DNA of 8,424 nucleotides from Nitrospirota bacterium (GCA_016195585.1 JACPZJ010000064.1:1-8424); one strand, 5' to 3'. Shown: positions 1 through 7,161, counted from the stretch's first letter. Notes: generated from the sequence alone by a model not told the origin. Made by a program: numbers and translations.

Positions 1-685
1 ATTTCCTTATAGCCTCTTCTGCTGCTATCTGCTCTGCCTCCTTTTTGCTCCTTCCTGTGCCCCTGCCATAAACCTTATCGCCGATCAATAATTCAATCTC
101 AAATATCTTCTCGTGTTCAGGCCCTCTTTCACCCGCCACCTTATAAACAGGCAGGGAAAGCCTCTGTCCCTGGCAGAGCTCCTGAAGCTCTGTTTTAAAA
201 TCAAAAGGAATCTTTTTTTCAACGGATTTTTTAATTGTCTCCTCAAAATTTTTAATAATAAAGATTGCTGACTGTGCAAGGCCGCCGTCAGAATATATGG
301 CTGCAATAACCGCCTCAAGGGCATTTGCAAGGATGGAATTTTTATCCCTTCCCCCGCTCATCTCCTCGCCGCTTCCCAAAAGGAGGTAGCTACCAAGGCC
401 TATCTTCCTTGCCATCTCTGCAAGCGCCAGCTCATTCACAAGCATGGATCTTATCTTTGACAGTTCACCTTCAAGCAGAAATGGATAGGTATTTATGAGA
501 TACTCACTGATAGCAAGATTAAGGACAGCATCCCCGAGAAATTCCAGTATCTCATTATCCTTAAGCCCCTTTGCCTTTTTTTCATTTATATATGACTTGT
601 GGGTTAAAGCCTCAATGAGGAAATTGCTATTATGGAAGGTGTGGCCCAGTATTTTTTGTAGATCTGATAATTTTTCTTCTAACAT
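1..685 (-). CDS. rnc: Ribonuclease III, C-terminal end cut off by window edge
   Basis: Double-strand-specific endoribonuclease that processes rRNA precursors and structured mRNAs in the cytoplasm. I translated the frame by hand from ATG at 685-683; 228 codons are visible and no stop occurs before base 1, so only the last few residues should be missing. The N-terminal endonuclease domain spans about residues 5-150 and carries the family signature LEFLGDAVL (residues 47-55). Metal-ligand positions seen by spacing are E45, E48, D52, E72 and E124. The position matching E. coli D114 is N121. A double-stranded RNA binding domain follows at about 162-228, ending in the typical GTGRSKKEAEQIAAEEAI stretch. 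The start codon overlaps the fabF stop as TAATG, so translation is probably coupled to fabF. Identification is firm. Confidence 0.95.
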   Translation of the reverse strand, partial: MLEEKLSDLQKILGHTFHNSNFLIEALTHKSYINEKKAKGLKDNEILEFLGDAVLNLAISEYLINTYPFLLEGELSKIRSMLVNELALAEMARKIGLGSYLLLGSGEEMSGGRDKNSILANALEAVIAAIYSDGGLAQSAIFIIKNFEETIKKSVEKKIPFDFKTELQELCQGQRLSLPVYKVAGERGPEHEKIFEIELLIGDKVYGRGTGRSKKEAEQIAAEEAIRK

Positions 686-1926
686 TACATCTTAGGTTTT
701 TTAAAGACCAGAGAGGCATTTGTACCGCCAAAACCAAAGGAATTTGACATAGCGGCATTTACCTCTGCCTGTCTTGCCTTGTTCGGGACATAATCAAGGT
801 CACACTTAGGGTCAGGATATTCATAGTTAATAGTAGGCGTTATTATCCCCTTAGATATTGTCAATACTGTAACTATGGCCTCAACACCCCCTCCTGCGCC
901 GAGCAGGTGGCCTGTCATAGATTTTGTGGAACTTACTGGTATCTTATAGGCATAATCGCCAAAGAGCCTTTTTATGGCCATTGTCTCAAATTCATCATTA
1001 AACTTTGTGGATGTGCCATGGGCATTTATATACTGGATATTTGTTAAAGGCAGTCCTGAGTCTGCCATAGCAGCCTTCATGCACCTGTAGGCGCCATCTC
1101 CGTCTGGGGAAGGGGCAGTAATATGATAGGCATCCCCGCTCATCCCATATCCGGCTATTTCTGCATATATCCTTGCCCCGCGCCTTTGGGCAAATTCCAG
1201 TTCTTCCAACATCAGCAGGCCTGCTCCCTCGCCCATTACAAATCCGTCCCTCTTTGCATCAAAAGGCCTGCTCGCCTTCTTTGGCTCATCATTATTTGTA
1301 GAAAGGGCCTTTGCAGCACAAAAACCTGCATAGCCGATAGCAGTAATACATGCCTCTGAACCGCCTGCAATCATTGCATCAGCATCTCCCCGCTGGATTA
1401 TCTTAAAGGCATCTCCTATTGCATGCGTGCCTGATGCGCATGCAGTAGCAACAGCGCTATTTGGGCCTTTAATGCCATAGCGGATAGCTATCTGGCCTGC
1501 AGCAAGGTTGATTATAACAATGGGTATAAAAAAAGGCGAAACCCTTCTCGGGCCGTTTTCAAGAAGCCTCTTATAAAAAAACTCAATGGATGAGAGGCCG
1601 CCCATGCCTGCGCCGACAATAACACCAATCCTTGGCGCATTTTCATCCGTAATCTTTAAACCAGAATCATCCATTACCATCTGGCTTGCAGCAACTGCAA
1701 TCTGGATAAACCTGTCCATCTTCTTTATCTCTTTCTGCTCTATATAGACATCAGGCTCAAACCCCTTTATCTCACCCGCAATCTTGGATGTCATATCCTT
1801 TGCATCAAACTGTGTAACCTTGTCTATGCCTGACTCGCCCCTGCACATGGCATCCCAGCTCTTCTCAACCCCAATACCGAGCGGGGTTAACATGCCCAAT
1901 CCTGTAACAACAACCCTTCTTTTCAG
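685..1926 (-). CDS. fabF: 3-oxoacyl-ACP synthase II (KAS II), CTG start proposed
   Basis: Elongating beta-ketoacyl-ACP synthase: condenses malonyl-ACP with acyl-ACP in fatty-acid elongation. The expected N-terminus KRRVVVTGLGMLTPLG is encoded upstream of the first TTG (1899) and ATG (1893). The only initiator-like codon in that open stretch, which is bounded by an in-frame TAG at 1953-1951, is CTG at 1926-1924. It lies 5 bases after a strong Shine-Dalgarno (GGAGGT). With this start the protein is 413 residues, and the catalytic triad falls at C163 (TACASGTHA), H303 (NAHGTST) and H340 (MTGHLLG), the same numbers as E. coli FabF. The C-terminal NSFGFGGTNASLVF motif is present. A 179-base gap separates it from acpP. 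Its stop overlaps the rnc start by one base. Function is firm; the start codon is the uncertain part. Confidence 0.95.
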   Translation of the reverse strand: MKRRVVVTGLGMLTPLGIGVEKSWDAMCRGESGIDKVTQFDAKDMTSKIAGEIKGFEPDVYIEQKEIKKMDRFIQIAVAASQMVMDDSGLKITDENAPRIGVIVGAGMGGLSSIEFFYKRLLENGPRRVSPFFIPIVIINLAAGQIAIRYGIKGPNSAVATACASGTHAIGDAFKIIQRGDADAMIAGGSEACITAIGYAGFCAAKALSTNNDEPKKASRPFDAKRDGFVMGEGAGLLMLEELEFAQRRGARIYAEIAGYGMSGDAYHITAPSPDGDGAYRCMKAAMADSGLPLTNIQYINAHGTSTKFNDEFETMAIKRLFGDYAYKIPVSSTKSMTGHLLGAGGGVEAIVTVLTISKGIITPTINYEYPDPKCDLDYVPNKARQAEVNAAMSNSFGFGGTNASLVFKKPKM

Positions 1927-1930
1927 AAAA

Positions 1931-1937
1931 CACCTCC
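1931..1937 (-). promoter_or_regulatory. Ribosome binding site deciding the fabF start
   Basis: GGAGGTG read on the minus strand is a near-perfect anti-16S match. It sits 5 bases (counting from GGAGGT) before CTG at 1926-1924 but about 32 bases before the first TTG at 1899, so it supports the CTG start. Confidence 0.75.
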
Positions 1938-1952
1938 AAGTCGCTTCGCTCT

Positions 1953-2031
1953 ATTGTAAAATGAAAAATGTAAATATTAAAATACAAATTTATTATTTCT
2001 AAAGCTCATTTTAAAATTTGCATTTTACAAT
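1953..2031. repeat. A/T-rich spacer with 11-bp inverted repeat upstream of fabF
   Basis: ATTGTAAAATG at 1953-1963 is the exact reverse complement of CATTTTACAAT at 2021-2031, with 57 bases between them. The interval is almost pure A/T and repeats short variants of TGCAATTT/TTTTACATT. It contains no credible gene. It resembles low-complexity intergenic filler; it could fold in the fabF leader RNA, but no function is shown. Confidence 0.4.
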
Positions 2032-2064
2032 TTCCAATCTGCAATTTAATATTACATAATAACA

Positions 2065-2091
2065 TAGGGGTGGTTATTTCTGCCACCCCTA
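2065..2091 (-). terminator. Hairpin after acpP; possible terminator or mRNA-stabilising structure
   Basis: TAGGGGTGG (2065-2073) and CCACCCCTA (2083-2091) form a perfect 9-bp stem with a 9-base loop, 28 bases after the acpP stop. On the minus strand the sequence after the stem is TGTTATTATG, which is T-rich but not a clean U tract. It may be a partial terminator that lowers fabF-rnc relative to acpP, a 3' stabiliser of the acpP message, or a dispersed palindromic repeat. The stem is certain; the role is not. Confidence 0.45.
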
Positions 2092-2119
2092 CAATAATCA
2101 AAATAGCTATTAAAAAAGA

Positions 2120-2353
2120 CTAAACCTTTTCCTTTATATAATCAATTGCATTCTGGACAGTAGCAATCTTTTCTGCATCCTCATCCGGAATCTCAATCCC
2201 GAACTCCTCCTCAAAGGCCATAACCAGCTCCACTGTATCCAGTGAATCTGCGCCCAAGTCATCAACAAATGATGACTCCGAAATAACCTCATCCTCACTA
2301 AGCCCTAATTGTTCTGCTATTATCTTCTTTACCCTCTCATCTACACTTGCCAT
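2120..2353 (-). CDS. acpP: Acyl carrier protein
   Basis: Small acidic carrier whose phosphopantetheine arm holds growing acyl chains for all Fab enzymes and PlsX. The protein is 77 residues starting MASVDERVKKIIAEQLGL, with the attachment motif GADSLDTVEL and modified serine at S37. The helix II/III region (EEEFGIEIPDEDAEKI) is highly conserved. A longer reading from GTG at 2365 adds four residues (MKVL), but that GTG overlaps the Shine-Dalgarno AGGAGGTG (2370-2363). I therefore prefer ATG at 2353-2351, which is also the usual family N-terminus. It lies 33 bases after fabG, and a hairpin follows it. Confidence 0.97.
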   Translation of the reverse strand: MASVDERVKKIIAEQLGLSEDEVISESSFVDDLGADSLDTVELVMAFEEEFGIEIPDEDAEKIATVQNAIDYIKEKV

Positions 2354-2362
2354 TAATACCTT

Positions 2363-2370
2363 CACCTCCT
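2363..2370 (-). promoter_or_regulatory. Strong ribosome binding site of acpP
   Basis: AGGAGGTG on the minus strand, 9 bases before ATG at 2353. It decides against the upstream GTG at 2365, which is part of this site. A strong site fits the high ACP output needed by the cell. Confidence 0.7.
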
Positions 2371-2386
2371 TTTAAATTTTTATCCA

Positions 2387-3127
2387 TTACATCCACATTC
2401 CGCCGTTTACATGTATTACCTGTCCTGTAATATAGCCCGCACTGTCTGAGGCTAAAAATCTCACTGCATTTGCTACATCCTCAGACGTCCCGAGCCTCCC
2501 CATAGGTATCTGCTTCTGCAAATTATCCCTTACCTCCTGTGATAATGCCTGTGTCATTGCAGTATCTATAAAACCCGGGGCCACGGCATTCACATTTATA
2601 CCCCTGTTTGCATATTCCCTCGCAACAGTCTTTGTCAGGCCGATCACCCCCGCCTTGGATGCAACATAATTTGCCTGTCCTGCATTCCCCATAACACCGA
2701 CTATAGAGGCAATATTTATTATCCTTCCGCTCCTCTGTTTTGCCATCGGCCTTATTGCTGCCTTTATGCAGTTAAAGGTGCCCTTCAGGTTTATATCAAT
2801 AACAAGGTCCCAATCTTCTTCTTTCATCCTTACAATCAGATTGTCCCTTGTGATGCCGGCATTATTAACAAGGATATCAATCCTGCCAAACTTTTCTATT
2901 GTCTTATTTATCATCTCATCCACTTCAGAAAAATTTGCTACATTCGCCTTCACTGCAAGGCTCTTGCAGCCAATAGCCTCAATCTCCTTTGCCGCCCCTT
3001 CTGCACCCTCAAGATTAACATCGGATATCACCACATCAGCGCCAGCACGGGCAAGGGCAAGGGCTATCTCCTTGCCAATTCCCTGCGCCGCACCTGTGAC
3101 TAATGCTATTTTCCCTTTTAGGTCCAT
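2387..3127 (-). CDS. fabG: 3-oxoacyl-ACP reductase
   Basis: Short-chain dehydrogenase that reduces 3-ketoacyl-ACP to 3-hydroxyacyl-ACP. From ATG at 3127 it is 246 residues; GTG at 3130 directly before it would add one residue, but AGAGGG (3140-3135) is better spaced for the ATG. Visible motifs: TGAAQGIG nucleotide-binding loop (11-18), NNAG (88-91), and the catalytic set N113, S141, Y154, K158 (YVASK). The C-terminus VIHVNGGMWM is typical of FabG. Q15 in the glycine loop and D36 at the end of the second strand are the pattern usually linked to NADH rather than NADPH; that is inference. It starts 12 bases after fabD, with its ribosome site touching the fabD stop. Its place between fabD and acpP argues against an unrelated SDR. 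Confidence 0.95.
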   Translation of the reverse strand: MDLKGKIALVTGAAQGIGKEIALALARAGADVVISDVNLEGAEGAAKEIEAIGCKSLAVKANVANFSEVDEMINKTIEKFGRIDILVNNAGITRDNLIVRMKEEDWDLVIDINLKGTFNCIKAAIRPMAKQRSGRIINIASIVGVMGNAGQANYVASKAGVIGLTKTVAREYANRGINVNAVAPGFIDTAMTQALSQEVRDNLQKQIPMGRLGTSEDVANAVRFLASDSAGYITGQVIHVNGGMWM

Positions 3128-3139
3128 CACTCAACCCTC

Positions 3140-4072
3140 TTATAAACTAATCCCTTTTAGTGTATCCTCAAGGCTCTTTTTATCTTCTACATTAAAAATC
3201 TTTACCCCTTTATCTATCCTCTTCACCAGACCGGAAAGAACCGAACCGGGGCCAACCTCAATAAAGGTATCTACACCCATCTCAATTATGCGTAAGATGG
3301 AATCCACCCACAACAGCGGATAAGAAAGCTGTCTGACAAGTGAATCTTTAATTACTGCCGAATCTGTAATTGCCTTAGCATCTGCATTATTAATTAACGG
3401 GATGCTGAGGTCTTTAATTTTAATCCTGTTTAATTCGGTCTCTAATCTCTTGCCTACAGGCTCCATTAACAGGCAATGTGAAGGCACACTAACAGGAAGC
3501 GCAACAACCCTTGCGCCCTGCCCTTTTGCAAGCTCCATTGCCTTTTGAACAGCATTCTTCTCGCCTGCGATAACAACCTGAACAGGTGAATTTATGTTTG
3601 CTGGCGACACCACCCCTTCATTTGATGCCTCTTTGCATACACTATTTAATGCCTCTTTGTCAAGTCCAATTATTGCAGCCATCATTCCTTTGCCTTCTGG
3701 GTAGGCCTCCTGCATGAACTGCCCCCTTTTTTTTACCAATTTTACAGCATCAGAAAAGGATATCCCTCCCCCTGCCACTACAGCGGAGTATTCACCGAGG
3801 CTGTGTCCTGCAAATACAGATGGTTTTATGCCATTCTTTTTAAGCGCCTCAAAGGCTGCAATACTAACCGTCAATATTGCCGGCTGGGTATTCTCAGTCA
3901 GGCTAAGCGCCTCCTTTGGACCATTAAAGCAGAGCTGCGAAATCGGGAAGCCGATGGCATTATCAGCCTCATCAAATATATTTTTTGCCTCAATATAACT
4001 ATCAAAAAGATCCTTTCCCATGCCTGGGTATTGCGAACCCTGGCCGGGAAAGATAAATGCAATCTTTTTCAC
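3140..4072 (-). CDS. fabD: Malonyl-CoA:ACP transacylase, GTG start
   Basis: Transfers malonyl from CoA to ACP, supplying the extender for FabH and FabF. It has 310 residues, a normal length for the family. Motifs: FPGQGSQ (8-14), nucleophile S91 in GHSLGEYSA, R116 in KKRGQFM, catalytic H199 in VSVPSHC, and VGPGSVLSGLVKRI near the C-terminus. The start MKKIAFIFPGQGSQ is typical and is encoded by GTG (4072-4070). No nearby ATG fits. The only Shine-Dalgarno candidate, GAGGGG (4089-4084), is 11 bases upstream and belongs to the edge of a palindromic repeat. A 79-base gap separates it from fabK. Confidence 0.96.
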   Translation of the reverse strand: MKKIAFIFPGQGSQYPGMGKDLFDSYIEAKNIFDEADNAIGFPISQLCFNGPKEALSLTENTQPAILTVSIAAFEALKKNGIKPSVFAGHSLGEYSAVVAGGGISFSDAVKLVKKRGQFMQEAYPEGKGMMAAIIGLDKEALNSVCKEASNEGVVSPANINSPVQVVIAGEKNAVQKAMELAKGQGARVVALPVSVPSHCLLMEPVGKRLETELNRIKIKDLSIPLINNADAKAITDSAVIKDSLVRQLSYPLLWVDSILRIIEMGVDTFIEVGPGSVLSGLVKRIDKGVKIFNVEDKKSLEDTLKGISL

Positions 4073-4082
4073 TTTAATTGAT

Positions 4083-4140
4083 ACCCCTCACCCTATCCCT
4101 CTCCCTGTCTGCCGACAGGCAGGCCGCAAGGGGAGAGGGG
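4083..4140. repeat. REP-like palindromic element between fabK and fabD
   Basis: CCCTCTCCC (4097-4105) pairs with GGGAGAGGG (4131-4139). Inside lies a second hairpin, CCTGTC/GACAGG (4104-4109 with 4114-4119), or alternatively CTGCC/GGCAG (4109-4113 with 4118-4122). The left flank ACCCCTCACCCTATCCCTCTCCC has the look of a dispersed intergenic repeat. The core CCCTGTCTGCC...GACAGGCAGG recurs at 7212-7252. It occupies almost the whole fabK-fabD gap. Confidence 0.7.
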
Positions 4141-4151
4141 ATTATATGAAT

Positions 4152-5096
4152 TTACACCACCATTTTCTGCAACTTCTCTAAAACCGCCTCTGCCTCTGAC
4201 ATTAACTCCTGAATAATCTCCTTAGAACTCTGCCTCTTCTTTACAAGGCCTGCTATCTGGCCGCACATAACAGAGCCGTATGTCATATCACCATCAACTG
4301 CTGCTGCGCGGAGCTTTCCTGCGCCAAGTTTTTCAAGCTCCTCCATACTCGCGCCTTCTGCCTCAAGGCGCATAAATTCTTTGGCCAGTCTATTCTCTAT
4401 AATTCTTACAGGGTGTCCTGTCTTCCTCCCGGTAACAACTGTATCCCTGTCCCCGGCCTTTATGACTGCCTCTTTATAATTTTCATGCACTGTGCACTCA
4501 TTGGCAACAATAAATCTTGTGCCTATCTGAACACCCTCTGCTCCGAGGGCAAAGGCAGCGGCAATACCCCTTCCATCTCCAATGCCTCCTGCAGCAATCA
4601 CAGGCACCTTCACGGCATCAACCACCTGCGGAACCAGCGCCATTGTTGTCAGCTCTCCCACATGGCCGCCGGATTCTGTGCCCTCGGCTATTAATGCATC
4701 AGCGCCGCCCCGCTCAAGCCTCTTTGCAAAGGCGACTGATGGGATAACAGGGATAACCTTTATGCCCTTTTTATGGAATGTCTCCATGTATATACCGGGA
4801 TTTCCTGCGCCTGTCGTTACAACAGGCACACCTTCTTCCAGTACAATATCAACAAGCCCTTTAATCTGCTGGGACATGAGCATAAGGTTTACGCCAAACG
4901 GCCTCGTGGTCAGGGACTTTGTCTTTTTTATCTCTTCTCTTAATATCTCAGCCGTCATCGCAGCAGAGCCGATTATACCAAGCCCTCCTGCATTTGAAAC
5001 AGCAGCCGCAAGAGAGGCAGTTGATACCCAAGCCATCCCCCCCTGTAAGATTGGATATTCAATATTCAAAAGCTCACATATCCTTGACTTTATCAT
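4152..5096 (-). CDS. fabK: Enoyl-ACP reductase II (FMN-dependent)
   Basis: Flavoprotein that reduces trans-2-enoyl-ACP, the last step of each elongation cycle; unrelated in fold to FabI. It has 314 residues with a TIM-barrel layout of the nitropropane dioxygenase/FabK family. Motifs: PILQGGMAWVS (15-25), NAGGLGIIG (35-43), EGTESGGHVG (138-147) with catalytic H145, and the FMN phosphate-binding stretch AAGGIGDGRGI followed by GAEGVQIGTRF. ATG at 5096 is preceded by GGGAG five bases upstream and lies 13 bases after fabH. The setting inside a fab operon supports FabK over a nitronate monooxygenase. Characterised FabK enzymes use NADH and resist triclosan. Confidence 0.92.
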   Translation of the reverse strand: MIKSRICELLNIEYPILQGGMAWVSTASLAAAVSNAGGLGIIGSAAMTAEILREEIKKTKSLTTRPFGVNLMLMSQQIKGLVDIVLEEGVPVVTTGAGNPGIYMETFHKKGIKVIPVIPSVAFAKRLERGGADALIAEGTESGGHVGELTTMALVPQVVDAVKVPVIAAGGIGDGRGIAAAFALGAEGVQIGTRFIVANECTVHENYKEAVIKAGDRDTVVTGRKTGHPVRIIENRLAKEFMRLEAEGASMEELEKLGAGKLRAAAVDGDMTYGSVMCGQIAGLVKKRQSSKEIIQELMSEAEAVLEKLQKMVV

Positions 5097-5109
5097 CGCA
5101 TCTCCCTTC

Positions 5110-6090
5110 TTACCATCGTATAAGCGCCGATGCCCATGTCAATCCTGCGCCAAAGGCCTCAAAGATAATAACATCATCCTTCTTCACCCTGCCATCCCTC
5201 ACTGCCTCATCAAGTGCCATCGGCACAGAGGCAGCAGAGGTATTTCCATATCTCTCAATATTAAGCACAACCCTTTCAATCGGTATATCAAGCCTCTTTA
5301 CCACAGCCTGAATTATCCTCAGATTTGCCTGATGCGGAATTATCCAGTTTACATCTGAAGGCTTAATTTTGTTATGTTCAATTGCCTCAAGGATAACCGC
5401 CTCCAGCGACTTTACAGCAATCTTAAAGGTCTCGTTTCCCTTCATCTTCATATAAATAAGCTTGTCATCGATCATCTGATGAGACACAGGATACCTTGAA
5501 CCGCCGCCGGGTATATAAAGAAGGTCCCACATTGAGCCGTCAGTATGGAGGTGGGTTGATAAAATCCCGCTCTTCCCGTTATCCCCGCGCAAAACAACAG
5601 CGCCTGCCCCATCACCAAAAATGACACAGGTATTCCTGTCGCTCCAGTCAATCATCTTTGAGAGGACCTCTGCGCCAATAATAAGCGCTGTCTTATATGT
5701 GCCATTTCTTATAAATTGATCAGCAATAGACATAGCATAGATAAAGCCTGAGCATGCAGCAGATATATCAAAGGCCACTGCATTCTTTGCGCCTATCTTA
5801 CCCTGCACAATACTTGCTGTTGACGGAAAGAACATATCAGGTGTAACTGTTCCGACGATAATTAGATCAATATCCTCAGGTTTGATACCTGCCATCTTTA
5901 TGGCATTATTTGCTGCCTTTATTGAAAGGTCTGATGTTGCCTCATCCTCTGCCGCAATCCTTCTCTCCCTTATACCTGTCCGCTCCATTATCCATTCATC
6001 AGAGGTGTCCACCAGTTTCTCAAGATCAAAATTTGTAAGTACCTTTGAAGGGGCATAGGCGCCTGTTCCTATTATACGAGACCTTAGCAT
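5110..6090 (-). CDS. fabH: 3-oxoacyl-ACP synthase III (KAS III)
   Basis: Initiates fatty-acid synthesis by condensing an acyl-CoA primer, usually acetyl-CoA, with malonyl-ACP. It has 326 residues. The catalytic triad is C113 (ISAACSGFIYA), H253 (WIIPHQANLRI) and N283 (ERYGNTSAASVP). Other conserved parts are the N-terminal IIGTGAYAP, the DEWIMERTGIRERR block (31-44), and the glycine-rich C-terminus FEAFGAGLTWASALIRW. The ATG at 6090 overlaps the plsX stop (TAATG), so translation is likely coupled. Primer preference (straight or branched) cannot be read from the sequence. Confidence 0.97.
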   Translation of the reverse strand: MLRSRIIGTGAYAPSKVLTNFDLEKLVDTSDEWIMERTGIRERRIAAEDEATSDLSIKAANNAIKMAGIKPEDIDLIIVGTVTPDMFFPSTASIVQGKIGAKNAVAFDISAACSGFIYAMSIADQFIRNGTYKTALIIGAEVLSKMIDWSDRNTCVIFGDGAGAVVLRGDNGKSGILSTHLHTDGSMWDLLYIPGGGSRYPVSHQMIDDKLIYMKMKGNETFKIAVKSLEAVILEAIEHNKIKPSDVNWIIPHQANLRIIQAVVKRLDIPIERVVLNIERYGNTSAASVPMALDEAVRDGRVKKDDVIIFEAFGAGLTWASALIRW

Positions 6091-7133
6091 TATTTTACTG
6101 CCCCTTTTTGCCCCGATTTTTTTCCCTTTTCCTTATATGCATTCATACTCTTTGCAATATCGCTCTGTATATGCTCAATTATTCTGCTTTCGTGAAATTC
6201 CTTTGCCACCTTAATTGCATTCTTTATAGCCTTTGCAGATGACCTGCCATGCGATATAATTGAAATTCCATCCACGCCGAGGAGCGGGGCGCCGCCATAC
6301 TCTGAATAATCAACCCTCTTTCTAAAATTAACAAAGGCAGGCTTTAAAAACATATATCCCAGCCTCCCGAATCTTATATTTGCAATTTCCTTTTTTAGCA
6401 TCTTGCCAATCGCATCGGCAAGCCCTTCGCTTATCTTTAATGCCACATTACCAATAAACCCGTCGCAGACTATAACATCGGCATTACCCTGATACACATC
6501 CCTTCCCTCAACATTGCCTATAAAATTGAGCTGCGAGCCTTTCAGATACTGAAATGCCTCCTTTGTAACCTCATTACCCTTTGTGGCCTCCGCGCCGATG
6601 CTTAATAGCCCAACCTTCGGATTCTGTTTTTTGTATATGTACTTTGCATAAATATCGCCCATTATTGCAAACTGAAATAGGTGCTCTGCCTTACAGTCAA
6701 CATTTGCACCCACATCAATCATAATTGTTGTCCCTGATATCGTGGGAAGGAGTGCTGCAATCGCAGGCCTCTCCACCCCTTTTATTGTGCCCAGAACAAA
6801 GAAGGCTGCTGCCATTGCAGCGCCTGTATTGCCAGCGCTTATAACAGCAACCGCCTCTTTATCCTTGACGAGTTTTGTTGCAATCCAGATAGAGGAGTCC
6901 CTTTTCTTTCTGATAACAATAGAGGGTGAATCGTGCATATCCACGACCTGTGAGGCATGGACAATAGAAATAGAAACCCCTTCAGTCTTATACTTTGCCA
7001 GCTCGGCGGAGACTGCCCCCTCCTCACCCACGAGGATTATCTCAACCCCGTATTCCTTTGCTGCAAGGACAGCCCCTTCAACTATATTCGCAGGGGCATA
7101 ATCCCCTCCCATTGCATCAAGTGCAATCTTCAT
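6090..7133 (-). CDS. plsX: Phosphate acyltransferase PlsX
   Basis: Converts acyl-ACP and phosphate to acyl-phosphate, the donor for PlsY in lysophosphatidate synthesis; a peripheral membrane enzyme that links fatty-acid and phospholipid synthesis. It has 347 residues. Motifs: ALDAMGGDYAP (4-14), SAGNTGA (99-105), ERPA (121-124), DVGANVDCKAEHL (140-152), SIGAEATKGNE (178-188), CDGFIGNVALK (223-233) and a later YGGAPLLGVDG. The last 15 residues are lysine-rich. The start has only a weak ribosome site (GGGGA, 4 bases away), and a perfect palindrome lies about 30 bases upstream. It shares TAATG with fabH. Confidence 0.96.
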   Translation of the reverse strand: MKIALDAMGGDYAPANIVEGAVLAAKEYGVEIILVGEEGAVSAELAKYKTEGVSISIVHASQVVDMHDSPSIVIRKKRDSSIWIATKLVKDKEAVAVISAGNTGAAMAAAFFVLGTIKGVERPAIAALLPTISGTTIMIDVGANVDCKAEHLFQFAIMGDIYAKYIYKKQNPKVGLLSIGAEATKGNEVTKEAFQYLKGSQLNFIGNVEGRDVYQGNADVIVCDGFIGNVALKISEGLADAIGKMLKKEIANIRFGRLGYMFLKPAFVNFRKRVDYSEYGGAPLLGVDGISIISHGRSSAKAIKNAIKVAKEFHESRIIEHIQSDIAKSMNAYKEKGKKSGQKGAVK

Positions 7134-7161
7134 AAATCCCCGCTATTTCTTATAACAATAA

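Noticed and set aside
85..330. Minus-strand open frame of 81 codons
   Set aside because: It lies in a different frame inside rnc, whose conserved endonuclease and RNA-binding domains account for this region.
2102..2111. Palindrome AATAGCTATT after acpP
   Set aside because: Short and A/T-rich; expected by chance in this background and too weak to form a stable hairpin.
2766..3323. Plus-strand open frame of 185 codons antisense to fabG and fabD
   Set aside because: It lies wholly over two conserved genes, and its Ser/Ile/Pro-rich sequence looks like the mirror of their codons, with no domain.
4097..4139. CRISPR array or tRNA in the GC-rich hairpin between fabK and fabD
   Set aside because: There is a single nested inverted repeat with no regular direct repeats and spacers, and no cloverleaf or T-loop sequence.
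4582..5358. Plus-strand open frame of 258 codons antisense to fabK and fabH
   Set aside because: It overlaps two firmly identified genes, has low-complexity Ser/Pro/Ala composition typical of an antisense shadow, and no ribosome site or known domain.
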